A DNA stretch of 64,000 nt from Plasmodiophora brassicae (lineage: Eukaryota > Endomyxa: Phytomyxea > Phytomyxea > Plasmodiophorida): positions 372,001-436,000 of the forward strand of contig CP145411.1 in NCBI GenBank assembly GCA_036867785.1. Direction: 5' to 3'. Under the pieces are notes generated by a model. The model was not told the DNA's origin. It made no database searches and worked only from the letters and a program-made list of their open reading frames with translations. A program made the translations under genes and the position numbers. This document shows, piece by piece, positions 1 to 14,684 of this stretch; positions within the stretch are counted from its first letter, which is position 1, and the number at the start of each line of letters is the position of its first letter.

Positions 1-3000
1 CCGGGCAAGGCGGGCACGACGTCGTCACATTCGTGCGGTTGTACACGTCGGCGGTGAACGTTCCCAACGGGCACGGCATTGGCAACGTCGTCTTGACAGG
101 ACAGTACCCGGTCGAACATCGAACCGGCAATGTCGCGTTCGCCGGGCAGTAACTCCCAGCGGGACAGTCGATCGGCTGTGGCGAATTCGGTAGGCAGAAC
201 GTGCCACCACTGCATGGGATTGGCCATGCGGAACTCGCTGGACAGTACGACCCGCCAGGGCAGGCGATCTGCGACGGCGACCCTGGCGTGCGAGAGTCAG
301 AGAAACGAACCGTGACAGGGCGTGGGGCCGGCGACCTGGCGGGCAGTACGTCCCCGGCTGACATGACGTGCAATCGCGCGTCATGTCGCATCCGGACGGC
401 AACGAACGATAGGTGCCCCCAGGGCAAGGAACAGGCGCTGGCGTACCCGCTATGAGCGCACGGGAGATCAGCGAACCGGGTCGCACGCGAGGACGACCCT
501 GGGCATACCCGGGCAGACGTATCCCAATGCGCATGGTCGCTGTGTGGGGTCCACCGTCGCGTTCGCACCGCAGAGAGAGCCGCATGCGCATGGCAGGCAG
601 GCCGCGCTTGACGTCGCACCAGGCAGGGCATTGTACGTTCCCGCCGGACAGGGCAGTGGACCCGATTGCATCGGGCAGTAATGTCCTGCGGGACCTATCC
701 GCGTATATCAGTCAGGGGAGGGCCCGTTGTTCCACAGGCGACATACACGGGTACAACGTCGGGTCCCCCGATCGGCAGGTCGACCCAGCTGGACACCTGC
801 ACGACTCTGAGCGATACAATCCCCGCCAACGTGCGCGAGGGAACCAACGGCAGGCAATCGGAAAGGAGACTGGCGCCAGCAGTGCTTCGGTAGGTGTTTG
901 CAGGGCAGGCGGCAGGTGTTACGCCACCCAAGCAGTAATATCCCGGCATGCAAGGCGCACCGCCATCGGTGGACAGGACCAGGGGCGTTGGCGTCGAGCA
1001 TCCCTGTTGTACCGGACGACGGTTACTTCTGCGGTTGCAGAGGAGACAACCGAGCGTTCCCCCTTACGCCGACACAGTAGTACCCGGGAGCGACCGAACC
1101 TCCAATCAGCCCGCCGATACAGAACGACAAGGCCGGGCAAATGTCGCACTCGCTGGCATCCGTCAGGTTCGGTCGAGCACCGTAACGACCCGCAGGACAC
1201 GAGCTGGGTATAACGGCGCCCGCCTACGACGAGCCTCGTTCGGCGACGCCAGCGACATGGATCATGTAAACGATATCGTTACCTGGGCGTACGTCCCAAT
1301 CGGTGCAGGAACGGGCACGATCGCACCCTGCGAACAGGTGCTTCCAGCGGGGCATGGGATGCAGGACCTGCAAATGTACCCGTCAGAACGGCTGACACGT
1401 TCGGTTTTGACTCGATCGCTCCGACGTTGATCCCGGGTCGGGTTGATAGGTCCCTCCAGCGCATGGCACAGCGTTGGCGTTGCCGGATCTCGCACACGAG
1501 TGGCCCTTTGGGCAGACGACCTGCGGAATGGCCGACATGTCAGGAACGAAACGGGTCGGCAGGCACGCATGACCAGCAAACCTGCTGTGGGCTACTGGAT
1601 CCCGCTGGGCAGAAATACCCAGGCTGGCACGAACCCGACACCGCTGTGGCACCGACGCTGCTGCAGAACGACGACGGCGTGCATGCCAGGCAGCTCGTGA
1701 TATCGGACGCGCCGAAATTCGGATTGAACATGCCCACTGGGCAGGCGACCGGGGCCGTTGCTCCCTGGAACGCCCGAACCAGTTCATCCTGTGGAACGAC
1801 GGATCGACGCGATTACCCGACGCACCTGTGGGCAATAGGCACCTCGGGGGCAGAGCGTCGTCGAAGGCGACGAACTTCCCGATGCACAGAAGTGCCCCGG
1901 CGCGCAAGGCCCAGATGGGCTGACCAGGCCGGTACCTATAGGGCCATCCCGAACATTGGTGTCATGTGCAACCGAACCCGGACGACAGCTGACCGTTGCA
2001 ATACTGGCCAGGGTCACAAAGTTGGCAGTCAGTGGCGGCGACTGAACAGGCACAGGTTAACGGTGCCTATCGCGTCGACGCTACGAGGGATAGATACCAA
2101 GGTTGGTCCTGTTCGAGTAGCGCCCTGTGGAGCACGGTTGAGGGTTGATCGTTCCGGGAGGGCCTGGACTACTCGGTTAGCCAAGCGTTGGGCATGCTGT
2201 GATGCTCTTTAAGTGCACGTACAGTACATGCCAGCCGGACATGAAATCACCTGCCCACCGGAGCCATGTTAGGGCGGAACAAGAACGGATGACGATTGCG
2301 ACGAACCGTTGCCCGGCCAGAGTTGGGCGAATAGAATCCGGCCGTACTGACGAGGCATGAATTGCGTCCAGGATCGGGGTTGAACGTCCCAGGCTGACAG
2401 GACTGTGGCGCGAACGCCCCAGGGATACAGTATGTTCCCGCTGGGCATTGGTATCCGCAGCCGGAACCCGGGCTGGACACCTAAGGGGCGAACTCTGATG
2501 TGGGATCCTTCGTCATGACGGGTGGACGACCTCGACCCCACCTTGCATCCGCCGGCACAAACGTACCCTCCATCACATTGGGCGTTGCCCTGCAGAGTGA
2601 TTGCCCCTGTCTGGCTGCAGAATGACCCTGGTCGATAGTTAGGTGACAGGAACAAGGTTCTGTCTGATGTGTCCAATAACCTCTCGGACAGGGCAGGCAC
2701 GAAGACGCGTTCGCGTTTCCGGATCCGGGTGCCAGTGTGCCTGGTCCAAGGTAATTCCAGTGAACACGTAGTGTGATGAGGGGGTTGCACAAACGTTACC
2801 AGCAGCGCAAGCGTTCGGCCAACTGGAGCCCATTGGACCTGTGCAGGTGCTCATTCGGTATCCAGCCGGTCGCGCAAGAGCAATCCGAGCACGTACAGTA
2901 CATTCCAGGAGGGCAGATACCGTTGGCGGGTTGAGCCGTCGTCTGCCCGGATATACAGTAGAACCTAGCTGGACCATCAGATAGGTCTGCGAGTCCAGGA

Positions 3001-6000
3001 AGCTGACAATGCGCACCCTGGAGCACACGGGCCACTCGGCACTTGGAGTCCAGGACGATCACAGTACCTACGTAGGGGGGAGTCGTCAACGTAATCGCCA
3101 AGAATCAACCGACGACGGAGGCATACATTCCAGCGGTGCATGGCAAACATTCAGTAACGTTGCCAAGTGATGTCGCATTGGAGAATGTTCCAGCAGGACA
3201 GGGAGCTGGTGTGGCGGTCATCGCTGCAACACGACGCGTTACTTCTCAGAGGAGACCCTTGTCGCAATGGCCAACCTGGACAGTAGGAACCCGACAAGCA
3301 CGGCTTCGGCTGCACAGTGCCCAGACCGCTGCAATACATTCGCTTGGGGCATGGTTTGCATGCCGACTGTCCTTGCTGGTCTTGGTAGTACCCAGGTTGG
3401 CACAGCACCGGCGACGATGATCCAGTCGGACACGACGCTCCCTGTAGATGCTGTGAGTCGGATGCAAACACAGTGCGTCGCAAAGAGCATACCGATGGGC
3501 AAATAGCCGATGGGTAAATGGTACCCGGAGGGCAGTAGTAATTCGCAACGCATGGCGCCAGGTCCGCCATCGACGACGACGCTTGATTCGGGCAGTAGTA
3601 CCCGCCCAAACAGGGCAGACATGCAGACGAGTTCGTGTTGCCCAACGCTGGCGACCATCTTCCTGAACTGCAGGGGATCGGTGCCACTGTACCGTTCCCT
3701 GGACAATAATGCCCTGCCCAGCAGACGCCCGACGCCGGCGTTGGCGTGGTCGCCCCGCTGGGTGAATAGTAACCCGCCAGGACTAAACCATCGGGAGCTG
3801 CCAACGTAGGCAAGGAGCAGTACCGGCCACCCTACGGTTGCAATTTCAGTCCCGGGGAACACGGTTCGCGTAAGACACCACTGCCTACAGGGCAGACAGT
3901 TGGACCTGTGGATTGCACTGGGCAATAGTTACCAGTGCCACAGTGGTTCCCCGTTACGCCGTCTGTCGGTGTCGAGATGGAGGCGCCACCCGTACAGTAG
4001 TATCCTCCAGAACACGGTCCCGTCGGTTGCGTCAGCCCTGCGAATGCGATGTTATAACGATGTCCCTCTCGTCGCACAGTCGTTGCTGTTGGCCTACCTG
4101 TCCTATTACAGTAGAGCCCAGGCGGGCAGACGCTGCAGGCGTTAGCTGATGCGAGCATTGTCGACCCACCGTACGTCGACACAGGGCACGGGAACTGTGC
4201 CCCTGTCGCCGTACCGTTCGGGCAGTCTACCAAATCCGGTCAACAACAGCAGGCTCCGGGATCTCCCCTACGAAACATACAGAATCCTCTGTCGCGCGTG
4301 TCAACTTATCGTATCGCATTGCAATGCTCACACGTACAGTGGGCAAGGCGACGGCGAGGTCGTGTTTCCAGGGCAGAAGAATCCGGCAGGGCAATTTAGA
4401 CAAGAGGATGACCCCTGGTTCGGCTGGTACGCCCCTTGCGGGCAGGGTCGTGGGATAGCGGAACCCGGAGGACAGAATGACGCAACTGGGCATTTGCCTA
4501 GCGACCACGATCAATGGAGACGGACGAATGCTCCAGTGCAACTTCCTGACAGACCTGCATTCGGAGATGGCACGACGGAACCCGCGGGACAGAAGTATCC
4601 TGCTTGACAAGGTCCAGAAACAACGGCAAGCCCTACTGTACCACAATAACTTCCAGCCGTACAATTCAGGCAGTTCTGCAGGGCCACGTTGCCATACGCT
4701 GGGGAATACGTTCCAGTCGGGCAAGGCGTTGGCACTGACCCCAGACAGCAACAATCAGGAAGCTGGACAGACACTTGCGAATGACAATTCAACCTGATGA
4801 ATTCGCCGGGCAGTATGATCCTGCAGGGCAGACGGATTCATTATAGGCCGAGGTGCCGCCAAACTGGTTGACAGATCCTTGGACACAGTAGTACCCTGAC
4901 GACGACGGAATCATGACAAGGAGCATGTGTGTTCGATCGGTCAGCAAACCTTGCCGGCATCGCCCGCCGGGTCCTGTCGTGCCAGACGAGGGGCAGAACC
5001 ACCCTGGTGGGCAGGGTGTGCACTGCGAGACGGAGGACAGGCCGGTCCGGTTCGAATAGGTTCCCGCAGGACACAAGGGCGGCGATGCCGCCGTCTGCAG
5101 CGGGCAGTATGCCCCCGCTGGACATACGGTTGCGTTGGACGCCACCGCTTGGCAGAAATAGCCTGCGCGGACACGATCTGAATGCCCGACGAGTGACGAA
5201 ACAGACACGAAACGGTCCATACCAGATGGGCAGTCGTCGCATTGTGCCTGACCAACATCGCGCGCGTATCGTCCAGCGATACACGGAGACGGGTTCGCGT
5301 TCGAACCGAACGGGCACGAATGACCAACCGGACAAGTCCCGAAGCCGGGACCGGTAGGCGACGGGTTCGGCGACATTGCACCTGCAGGTCCCCGACGTCA
5401 GCACGCCATGGGGTCAAACAGACGAGACCGTTCCGAACCCGCCAAGCTCCAGTATCCACCGAGGATCGGACCTGAGGGGCTGGAAAGCCCTGTTGAATTG
5501 CAGAACATCATGGCCGGGCACGACTGGCAATCGTGTACGCTGGTGCCGAGCAGGTTCGACCGGAACGTTCCCACTGGACAAGGAATGGGCTTGGCAATCC
5601 CGGATGGGCAATAGAATCCTGGAGGGCATTGCTGCCCGAAGGCCTCCACCGTAGGCTGGGCAACTAGACGGGCCATTAGTTGTTTCCACGATGCAGCCGG
5701 TGACGCCTACCCACCAGTTGCGTTCCCATAGCAAACATAGCCGGCCGTACAGTTGCCAGTCGGTCTCGTTATCCCTGTAGCAAAGTTAGTGAAGATCGCG
5801 GCAGGTAGAGCTCCCCTTGGCTCATCGTACCATTCGTGATGCAGTATTGCCCAGGTGGGCATGGATTGCAGTCCTGTGAACGCTGGAGCGTTGTCGATGA
5901 CGAGTACCGCCCCGTCGGACACGGTTGAGGACTTGAGTCGCCCTGCGCGTTGCCGACGGTCGGTGCGAACGTCAAACGGTACTCAGCAACCCAGCTCTTA

Positions 6001-9000
6001 CCGCGGGGCACCAGGACCCAGCTGTGCAATTAAGCGGGACCGCCGTTCCAAACCCAGGACAGTAAAACGACGCAGGACAGGTCATGCAGGATGTCGCGTT
6101 AGCGCTGCCTTGGTACGTTCCGGGGGCGCATGGCGTCGGCGACGAGGCTCCTGATGTTGCGAAATATCCTGGCAGGGCACTCTGCTGTCGGGGAGACCAG
6201 GCCGACCCTGGACAGTAGAATCCGGCTTGACACAGGCCTGTGGGCTGTACAGCGCCCTGGGTGCTGCAGTACATGGAAGGAGGGCAGGGCAGGCACTGGG
6301 AGACCCGCGACAGACCGGTGGAGTTCGAATATGTTCCCACCGGGCAAGGTGTCCCTGTCCAGGAACCTAGAGGACACTGCAGGTACTCGATCAGATGTAA
6401 CGAACGTTGATCGGAACGCTAAACACGGTTGCTTACGTAGTTGCCAACGGGGCATAGGACGGCGGTTGCTGAAGCCGACCCCGATGGGCAAAGATATCCT
6501 TCCGAGCAAGGCCCGCGCGGCACCACCATGGCGACGCCGTCGCAGTAAAACCTGATGAACGCTTCAGCGCCTGAGGAAATGGGTGCACTGTGACCCATCA
6601 CCCTTGGTCGCATGCAATGCATTGCATCAGGCCCGGTGTGTTCCCGTACGATCCTGGAGGGCATGGCGTCGGGAAGGACGACCCCGAGGGGCACGTATAT
6701 CCACGAGGACACGCCACTGGCATCGTCGAGGCAACGGGGCAATAATACCGCAAGGGGCACGTGAAACAGTCTGAAAGGGCGCCCGCACCCGTGATGTTCC
6801 TGAAGGACCCCGACGGGCACCCCGCGGCTCGGGATCCAGTGGACCCAGCTGGGCAGTAATACCCAGTTGAGCAAGAACCTAGTAAACTCGTCGTCAGCGG
6901 TCGGGATGATCGCGAGGGCCTCGCAAGTGTCGAACCGGTTACGTTCACGGAGCCCAGTAGACAGTACGACCCAGGTTGGCATGTCGAGCAATCTGAAAGT
7001 TGTTTCCCTCCACTGAGTGTCCGGTACCTGCCGGCTGGGCAGGCAACTGGAGCCGATGTTCCGCGAGGACAGTACGACCCAGCAGGGCACGGATTCGTCG
7101 AGATCGTCAGGTTGGACGCGACGCCACCTGGGCACCAAACCCCAGGAGAGCACGCTTGCGCAGCGTACATGGTCGATGATCCCGTCCCTTGCGTGCACCA
7201 GTACCCAGCGGGGCAGGGCGAGCATGTCGCCTGCCCTGATGCACTGAATTTGCCTGCTGGACATGGTGCCGGAGACACTGTTCCTGGCGAGGAGCACTGC
7301 TGCCCCTCCGGACACGACCAGCACGACACCATGCTTGTCGTGTTGGCAAATGTCCCTGCAGGACACGGTACGGGCTGGACAGTCGCAGGCGTAGGGCACA
7401 TGTGCCCAAGCGAGCACTGCCTGCAATCGGCAGGAACCGTGCTGGCATTCGTGAAGGGATTGTACGTTCCAGCCGGGCACGGGAACTGGTCCGGATAGCT
7501 CGTCGAGCCCATTGGGCATACGTATCCTGGGAGGCAAGTCCCCGACACCTGTCCCATTCCTCCTGCACACCAGCTACCAGCGGGACAGGCACGGCACTGG
7601 GACACCGACGTCAGGTTGGTCATCGGACCGTACGACCCTCTGGGGCACGGATTCTCGAGCGGGTATGCTGCACTGATCGTTAGAACCAATCAGCCCAAAG
7701 TGTCACCTGCACAGACCCGTTCCAGATGGGCAGTAATGGCCCAAAGCGCATGGCTGTCCGGCGTCCCGTCAGTACAAATATATGTTGCCGGGATCAGTGT
7801 CCAACGTACGAGCGGTGGTTGATAGGTTCCCCCGGTCCCGATTGGGCACGCCCATCCAGATGGACAAGGCAGGCAGTCGCTGACCTTGGTCGCCGATGTC
7901 GAATCCGTGTACGTCCCTGGTGGGCACGGATACTGATTATACGTGATTGTCGAATTTGGGCAACTGGGGGAAACGAGAAGCGGCGTCAACACTACCGCCA
8001 CCAACGGCTGCAACGCACTCACAAGTGTCCTACAGACACAAGCAAACAGTCGGTACAGATGATCATACGCAGCAGATTCAGAGAGGCGACCTTGAGCACA
8101 GGGTGTCAAAGACGACGTCCCGTTGAGCCCTGTGGTGGAACACGCATATCCTATTGTGCCCAGGTTGGGATACGCTTGCAGCATGGCAAAGGGGTGCCAC
8201 CAAACCTGCCGGGCAAGGAATGCAGCTGGCAAGAGAAACACCACCTGGACGCGGATTGTACGTTCCCTGGAGGCACGCCCGTTCAAACCATTGCAATGTC
8301 GGCAAATGTCGGCAGCAGGCAACCGTGGGGCAGAACGTGAATGACGTCGATCCTTCGATACAGTACGACCCAGCTGGACCTGCGCCCATGATCTCGTCAG
8401 CACCTTATCGTCTGCTGCAAACGGTTCCCGATTGCCGACAGGCAGTGCAATCCGTCGCGTTCCGATTGCCGTACTGAGCAGAGTAGCGTCCTGTGTATGG
8501 GGGTTTACATACACTCGAGTGGGAGTCGAAATCGGTGTGCGCTGACCTGCCGGACACAAGTACTCATTGCTGATTCTCGTTCCCGCAGGACAGTACGATC
8601 CTAGTTGCCGAGCGTTAGACGGCACATGGAGCGCGCGGCCACATCGCCGCTAATGCGATACCAGGTGGGCAGGTGTTGTTATACGATCCATCAAACGCCT
8701 GCAAGCAGTACGATCCCGCAGGGCAGAGAATGCAATCGTTCAGGCTGCCCTTTATCGGGGTCGTATTGGGAACATACCGACCCGCTACAATGCTCAAATT
8801 AGATCGCCGGTATCGGCTGAGCAGCAATGAACGCTTACCAGGACACGGCAGAGGATTGCTCGTTGCGCTCCCTGCTGGGCACACGTAACCGTTGGCGCAA
8901 AGCAACGTAGGCACAATCGTCGGCACATTCGAAGAGGGGCAATAATATCCGGCCGGGCCTGTAATGCAGTGATGAATCGCTCCGGGATCGTCGGTTGCAC

Positions 9001-12000
9001 TGGAAGGGGCGTACAAGGTTGACAGGATTCTGCCTGGGAGCGGCCACCCGTTATGTTGCCGTACGTGCCTGCTGGGCAAGCGTTTCCGGGACCCAACGCG
9101 GTGATCCCAGGTGTACACCAGTACCTGGGCTCGACTCAGAGTCAGCAATAGCGTTTGAGAATGAGTTCCGTTCACCCTTTGGGGCACAGAGCAGCTTGTG
9201 GCGTCGTCGACCCAGTGCTAGCGCAGAACCATCCTGCAGAACACGACGAGCACTGCAACATGCCGGCAGATGACCAGGCTCCCGCGGCACACGGCTGAGG
9301 CGGGGACGATGCAGATGCGCAGCTGCTTCCAGCAGGGCATATCGTGCATTGCACAGCGGCTCTAAACAGGGGCGCTGTCAACGGGAAACGTGATAGCGCA
9401 TCGTTCCTGAGAACGGACCCTAAACTGTAATATCCTGGCAAGCAGGCGACAGGAAGGAGCGTCGTGGAATTTGAGTACGTCCCGGGCGGCGCGACCGTGC
9501 AAGTATCCAAAGCGTGACCTGAACGTAGGTGATTCCCAACCGATACTCTTTGCGAATGTGAAACAATACGAACCTGGTGCAGCGTACGTGCCTGGTGAAC
9601 ATGGTACGGCCAACGACGACGTTCGTGTGCTGCATGTATAACCGGGGGCACATCTGGTACAGTTGGTCTGGTTCCCAAACGAGAACGTGTTCGGCGCACA
9701 CGGGATCACTACAGACGAATGGGTGAACATTGTTTGAACCCAGGCGTTAGAATGGGGTACCGGTCGCGGACGTAGTATAAGGGCATGCGAATCCGGCGGG
9801 GCAGGTCGTACACGATGTGGAATCCTGACGAATCCGTGAGAACGAGAACGAGCCGTACGAATCTTTCCGTACCTGAATCGAGTAGGATCCCGGCGAACAA
9901 ACTTTGTATGAAGACGATGTCGGGTCAGGGCAGGCGGTTCCAGGGCTGCAACTCGTACAGGCACTGCTTCCACCAGTTGACCACCTTCCTGTCGGGCATG
10001 GAGACCCGTTAGAGGCCGTCGTAGGACACTGTCGCCCAGGAGCGCAATCGGTACAATTCGCCTGCACATAACAGTCAGCACCAGCCGACAGCACAACCGT
10101 ATCGGGGGTCGAGAAGACCTGTCCTCCAAACGAGTATTTGCCGAGTGGACAAGGGATTTGAATGTTAGCGTCCGTGAACGGGCAATAGTACCCAGCTGGA
10201 CACAAACTGTCAGATCGCAATGGCGGGAGAATGCACCTGATCAACGACCAGGGCAGGTTGTGCAGTTTGCTGCGTCTCCAACACTGAATGTCCCTGGCTG
10301 ACAAGCCTTAATCGAGGCGGCGCTTGTAAGGCTGGGACACGCCGATCCTGGAAGAGCACATGGATTAGCCAGATGTGCCATAGACAGAGGGAACGTATAA
10401 TCAACCAATGGAACAGTCGGTGCAGGCGACCTGATTCCCCACTGAGAACCTGCCGGCAGAACACTGGACGGGTGCAAGATCTGGCTCCGTGCATTGCTAA
10501 ACACGCGGTAGCATGGGCATCAGGTGGTTATACTGGATGACGAACTCGTACAAAGCCAGCAGGACAGGGTGTACATGACGTAGCCGATCCCAAACTATAG
10601 GTCCCGGGCGGGCAAACAGATGAACTGTTGGTCGTTGGGCAGAACATTCCCGCCGGACCTGCAGCAAGCGCATCACCACCTCATGTCTAGGCATGTTTCT
10701 GTGCAAACAGCACTGACAATTTGTACACGTCGTGCTCATCGCCGCAGAATACTGCCCAGGGGTACCTAGCAGGTCGTCAGGCATTTACACGGCGCCGTTC
10801 GACAGATGTGCCGTACAAGGCACGGGAAGAGTGCTGGTCGACGGGCAACGATACCCTGGCGGGCAGACCGTGCAAACCGTCGCAAGTCCCAAAGAGTACG
10901 TTCCGGCTGGGCACTGAATCGGGGACAGCGCCGCCGACAGGGTGGCGAATCCCGCGGGCGCAGCCGTACAGTTCGTTGAACCGGGCACCGACGCATAGTA
11001 ACCAGCTGTGAACGCAAACGAATCAGCTCCCTGAAGCACCTCTGCCATCTGCGCCAAACCAACGAGCGCAAGCTGTGCACGTCTGGGCGTAGACACCGCC
11101 AATCGAGTATCGGCCAGCTGAACGACCACAAGTCAGTTAGGTGTGGCTGCGACTGGGACGATGCTTCTAAGAACCGACTCGGGCAGAGCACGGCCACTGT
11201 CGCATTACAATAGGATCCTGCTGGACCTACATAGCCACGAGCGTCAGAGCCATGCCATGCAGGAGACAATCAAAGTAGGATACATGTGATGCATGACGTC
11301 GACCCGTTCGTCGGTTGGTACCTGCCAAGTGCGCATGGGGTGCACGCCGTCGCTAGCCCCAGACTGAACGTTCCTGCCGGGCACGGAACCGCTGGTGAAG
11401 CGATCGACGGCGCCATGTATCCTGGTGGCGTTGCCGAACAATTGCTCGAGGTGCCGTACCCCAGCGAGTAATACCCGGCCGTACAATTCACACAGGATAG
11501 GCTTCTTTGGAACTGTCCAGGGCTGCACTGGAAGACGAAGGCGACCGAAGACGAACTGGCTCCGTTCGCTGTACTGCTCACAGCGACAGTGCCAATACCT
11601 GGGGCGCTTACCGCCGGCGACGTACAGGTCACCACCGACGAGTTCACGAACGACACGCTCGCGCAAGACGCACCGCCGATCGTAACGGACACGATGTCGG
11701 CTTGGTTCTGAGCGAGGTTACTCCCGATGATGGTGACTGTTGCGCCACCGGCCCGGGGGATGGAGATCGGTGAGACCGATGTGACCGCAGGCGGGGCACT
11801 GTACCGGAAGGTACCGTTGGTTGCGGATGTGCCACCCAGGAGCGTCTGCACGTGAACAGTAACAGTCCCAGGGGCTGATGTGGCAGGGGGACGACACGTG
11901 ACCCGTCTCGATGAGACCCAGACCACGTTTGCACACGACATCATGCCACAGACGCCACCGGCCATGGTGACGTTGACCAGATCAGACGCGCTGTTACCAA

Positions 12001-12868
12001 GCCAGGACCCAGTTATCGTGATGGTCGTCGTTCCAGTCAACGGACCGCTAGCGGGCGATATCGAATTAATGATCGGCATCAAGTTCGCACGGAACGATCC
12101 TGTCGCGACGGACGACACCGATCCCGAACCCGTCGACGACGTTCGCGCGGCGTTGCGAATGGGGCCGACAACGTTGAACTTGAGCGTACCGGGAGATGGT
12201 GGGGCCGATCCCGACACATTCGCGATTGTAATCGTCAGGATGGAATCCGTTGTCCACGTCGAATTGTACGCCTGGCCAAGCGCTTGGCTGGCGCGTACCA
12301 GCGCGTTCGTCGTGGTCGTGTTCATCATCATGGACCCGGCACCTGCACGATCCGTATCACGATCGAATGTGATAACGATCTGGGATCCAGGCGCGTATGT
12401 CGTTTGTCCAGGTGCGGCGACGCAGACGACAGAGGAGATTGTCGGCGCCGTCGAGAACGACCCGTTTAGCACGGGAGATAGTGAGGGCGATACAGAGCCA
12501 CCGAAAGGATTGCCGTTGATTGTCGCAGTGCAAACGCCGATCTGTGGTGGAGTCGCCGTCGAGGCATTCACGATAGTGACGAGCAGGACGGATGGAGACG
12601 TCCAGAACCCAGTATAAGATGCGCCGAGAGATTGGGAGAACGTCACGATGGCATCAACTTGCGAACGACTCGTAAGCGCATCCGATCCGTTCGCCTTGTT
12701 CGTTGCAGCGCTGAACGAGATCTCGATGGAATCCCCAGCGGCATACGAATCCAGAACGGCCGTGTTCAAGGCGGTCAACGACACGATTGATAGCGGCGGG
12801 GACGACCAGGCGACGCCGATAGAGCACGCTACTAGGACTGGCCAGGTCAGCGCCGCATGTCGACCCAT
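1..12868 (-). CDS. Giant secreted/surface protein with IPT/TIG domains and GCC2/GCC3 cysteine-rich repeats, copy 1 (3' end outside window)
   Basis: The start at 12868 opens with MGRHAALTWPVLVACSIGVAW, a clear signal peptide. Exon 1 (12868 to 11284) encodes two related modules of about 110 residues (residues about 30-130 and 135-255, sharing SQ-x-LG-x-x-Y and a W-x-x-x-S-x-L core), then two IPT/TIG domains (about 260-440). From about residue 445 the protein becomes an array of short cysteine-rich units of the type C-x-x-CP-x-G-x-YC with CP-G-TY, the GCC2/GCC3 (ephrin-receptor-like) family, continuing to base 1 as GTFTADVYNRTNVTTSCPPC. Intron 1 (11227-11283, 57 nt) restores the frame of CITCPAGSYC; many similar short introns follow and were not all traced. 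IPT plus GCC repeats indicate an extracellular adhesion or receptor role; the ligand is unknown. A plus-strand paralogue starts at 35770. The C terminus and any membrane anchor lie outside the window. Confidence 0.85.
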
Positions 12869-13033
12869 CGAACGAACCGCACAGAGCGAGGGTGAAGGCC
12901 CCGCCAGGTGGTTTCCGGTCTCTGAACAGGGCTGCCTTGGCTGTGAACAGATACCGTTGTCCAGACCGACGAGAACTGTGCATCGTCGACCGGCAAGGAA
13001 TCGCCAGTTCCGGTACCTCGTCGACGCCGATGG

Positions 13034-14684
13034 TCATTTCAAAGGTTTATTCGAGCGTCTCGAAATGTAAAACGCGCCTTGTTGAACTGCGCGCGTGTGC
13101 TTTAGGATGAGCGGCTCCAAAGGGTGGCCAAACGCAACGAGGTCGCTCAGGTAGGCGACAAGGTCTTCGTATGCCCATTTCTGCTTCAGGGAGAACAGAG
13201 CTTCGAAACGCTTCGCAGGATCCGAGGGCAACGATTCTATTGGAACGTACCTGAAACGCAGCCGTTCAGTACACGAAGATTAAAGGTTGACGATGAACCG
13301 TACATGACGGTCCGCGAACGAACAGACTCGTCTATTAATGCAACGCCCTGCACGATAACGACAAAGCTCAGACCTACGTTATACCCTGAACGTGACTGGT
13401 CTTACTCGAAGCATATCGGTTTCGGGTGTCATCAATCCGGGAGCTTCCAGCTGCCATCTGGTCATGAACGCCTCAAACGGCACCTTCTAGCAGTGAACGA
13501 GCGCGTTAGGCAACCTAACTGAAGTGACAGAATGAGAGGCACGGTAACCTGACAGGTTCTTCCAGCAGTATTCGAATAGCGACCTGTCGACAAACAGCCG
13601 ACTCGTCAAGCTTCGCATCACGGTCGTAATTCTTTCCGACCGAGAACACGCGAACAATGTGCTTGATCAGTAATTCGGGGAAATCGCCCTGAAGCCTGGC
13701 GACACACAGCCAACGTTAACGGGTCGGCATCGCGGAAACCCATACGGTGGAAACGAACTCATGGACAACTTCGTCCACAGGCAGCCTGTCCAGTTGAAAC
13801 CCACATGACAGCGCAACGTCTAGGACGTTACTGAGTGCTCTGTTGACCAACTCGACCGACAGCGAAAACCATCGTCCTGGAAATTCTGGCGGTAAGGAGA
13901 GAGGCTATACAATCTCAACGTGCAAGCCGAACCTCGAATCTCGATCGCATCCATCAAATCAAGCGCTGTCTCGATCTGGGCATCGCTCGCCTGCACACAG
14001 TCCGCGAGTTCGTCGAATCGCAAACCGGCCCCATCCATGTCGTCGAAGAACAGCGGTAGATCGTTTACCCCTGTGACGTTGGGGGATCCATAAGTACGGG
14101 CGCATTGCTCCAAACGTGCAACCGTTACCGATCTCATGTTCCCTCAGCAACGACCGTACTCGTGCAAGGTCGGGCACAGTCTCAATCATCTCGTAGTGAC
14201 AGCCGAGGACAGAATGCACACCAAGCGTATGCGCGTCCGCAGACGGTCGTACCAGCAGTACCGTATTTGACGTTTCGACGAGGTTGACAGCGTACCTGCA
14301 CCCAGATACTATCAGCACCCGTCCCAGCCAGCCCACCAGACACGACGGGGTCGCAAACGTTTTCCGATCGGTGACGATGACGACGTTGTCATCCAAGGAG
14401 CCGCGCATAACCAAGGGACGGGATTCCGCTTCGAGTGCATCGGCAAGGTCGCCGGGCAGCTCGATCAGCTTGACAGCGTCGCGCTGGAAGCCTTCCTCGA
14501 ACACGATCGGGACGGCGGACATTGCCCAAAACACCGCCGCGAAGCCGGCCAGCTCCAGCACCTGGCTGGGCGCCCTGGACCAGGTGTTCATACATGTGCA
14601 GTACGCGTCGTGGTATACGTCTGAAAGTGACATGACGAGGACGTACACGAACCTACATAGCGTGTAGCGAAAGGTGTCGTCCAC
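13034..14684 (-). CDS. DSCC1: Sister chromatid cohesion protein DCC1 (CTF18-RFC subunit)
   Basis: DCC1 joins CTF8 and CTF18 in the alternative clamp loader that acts on PCNA during replication and cohesion. The N-terminal part shows FQRDAVKLIELPGDLADALE and LVMRGSLDDNVVIVTDRKT, which match the conserved LLELxxxL and VIRGxxDDxAVLC segments. An intron at 14296-14358 (63 nt, donor GTTTGC) joins them to YAVNLVETSN, equivalent to the family's ETSN motif. Another exon (14080-13880 region) carries FDELADCVQASDAQIETAL and IEIRG, the winged-helix segment of the family. The last exon ends with RFEALFSLKQKWAYEDLVAY and LILKHTRAV, the typical DCC1 tail, stopping at 13034. The start is uncertain: the ATG at 14684 is the most upstream, but a short intron may lie between it and the first conserved block, and the exons between 13800 and 13231 were not fully phased. 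Confidence 0.85.

Noticed and set aside
6419-7570. A 383-codon minus-strand frame inside giant gene 1.
   Set aside because: The overlapping minus frame carries the cysteine-rich GCC repeats (CPAGSYC type); this one lacks the pattern and is a frame shadow.
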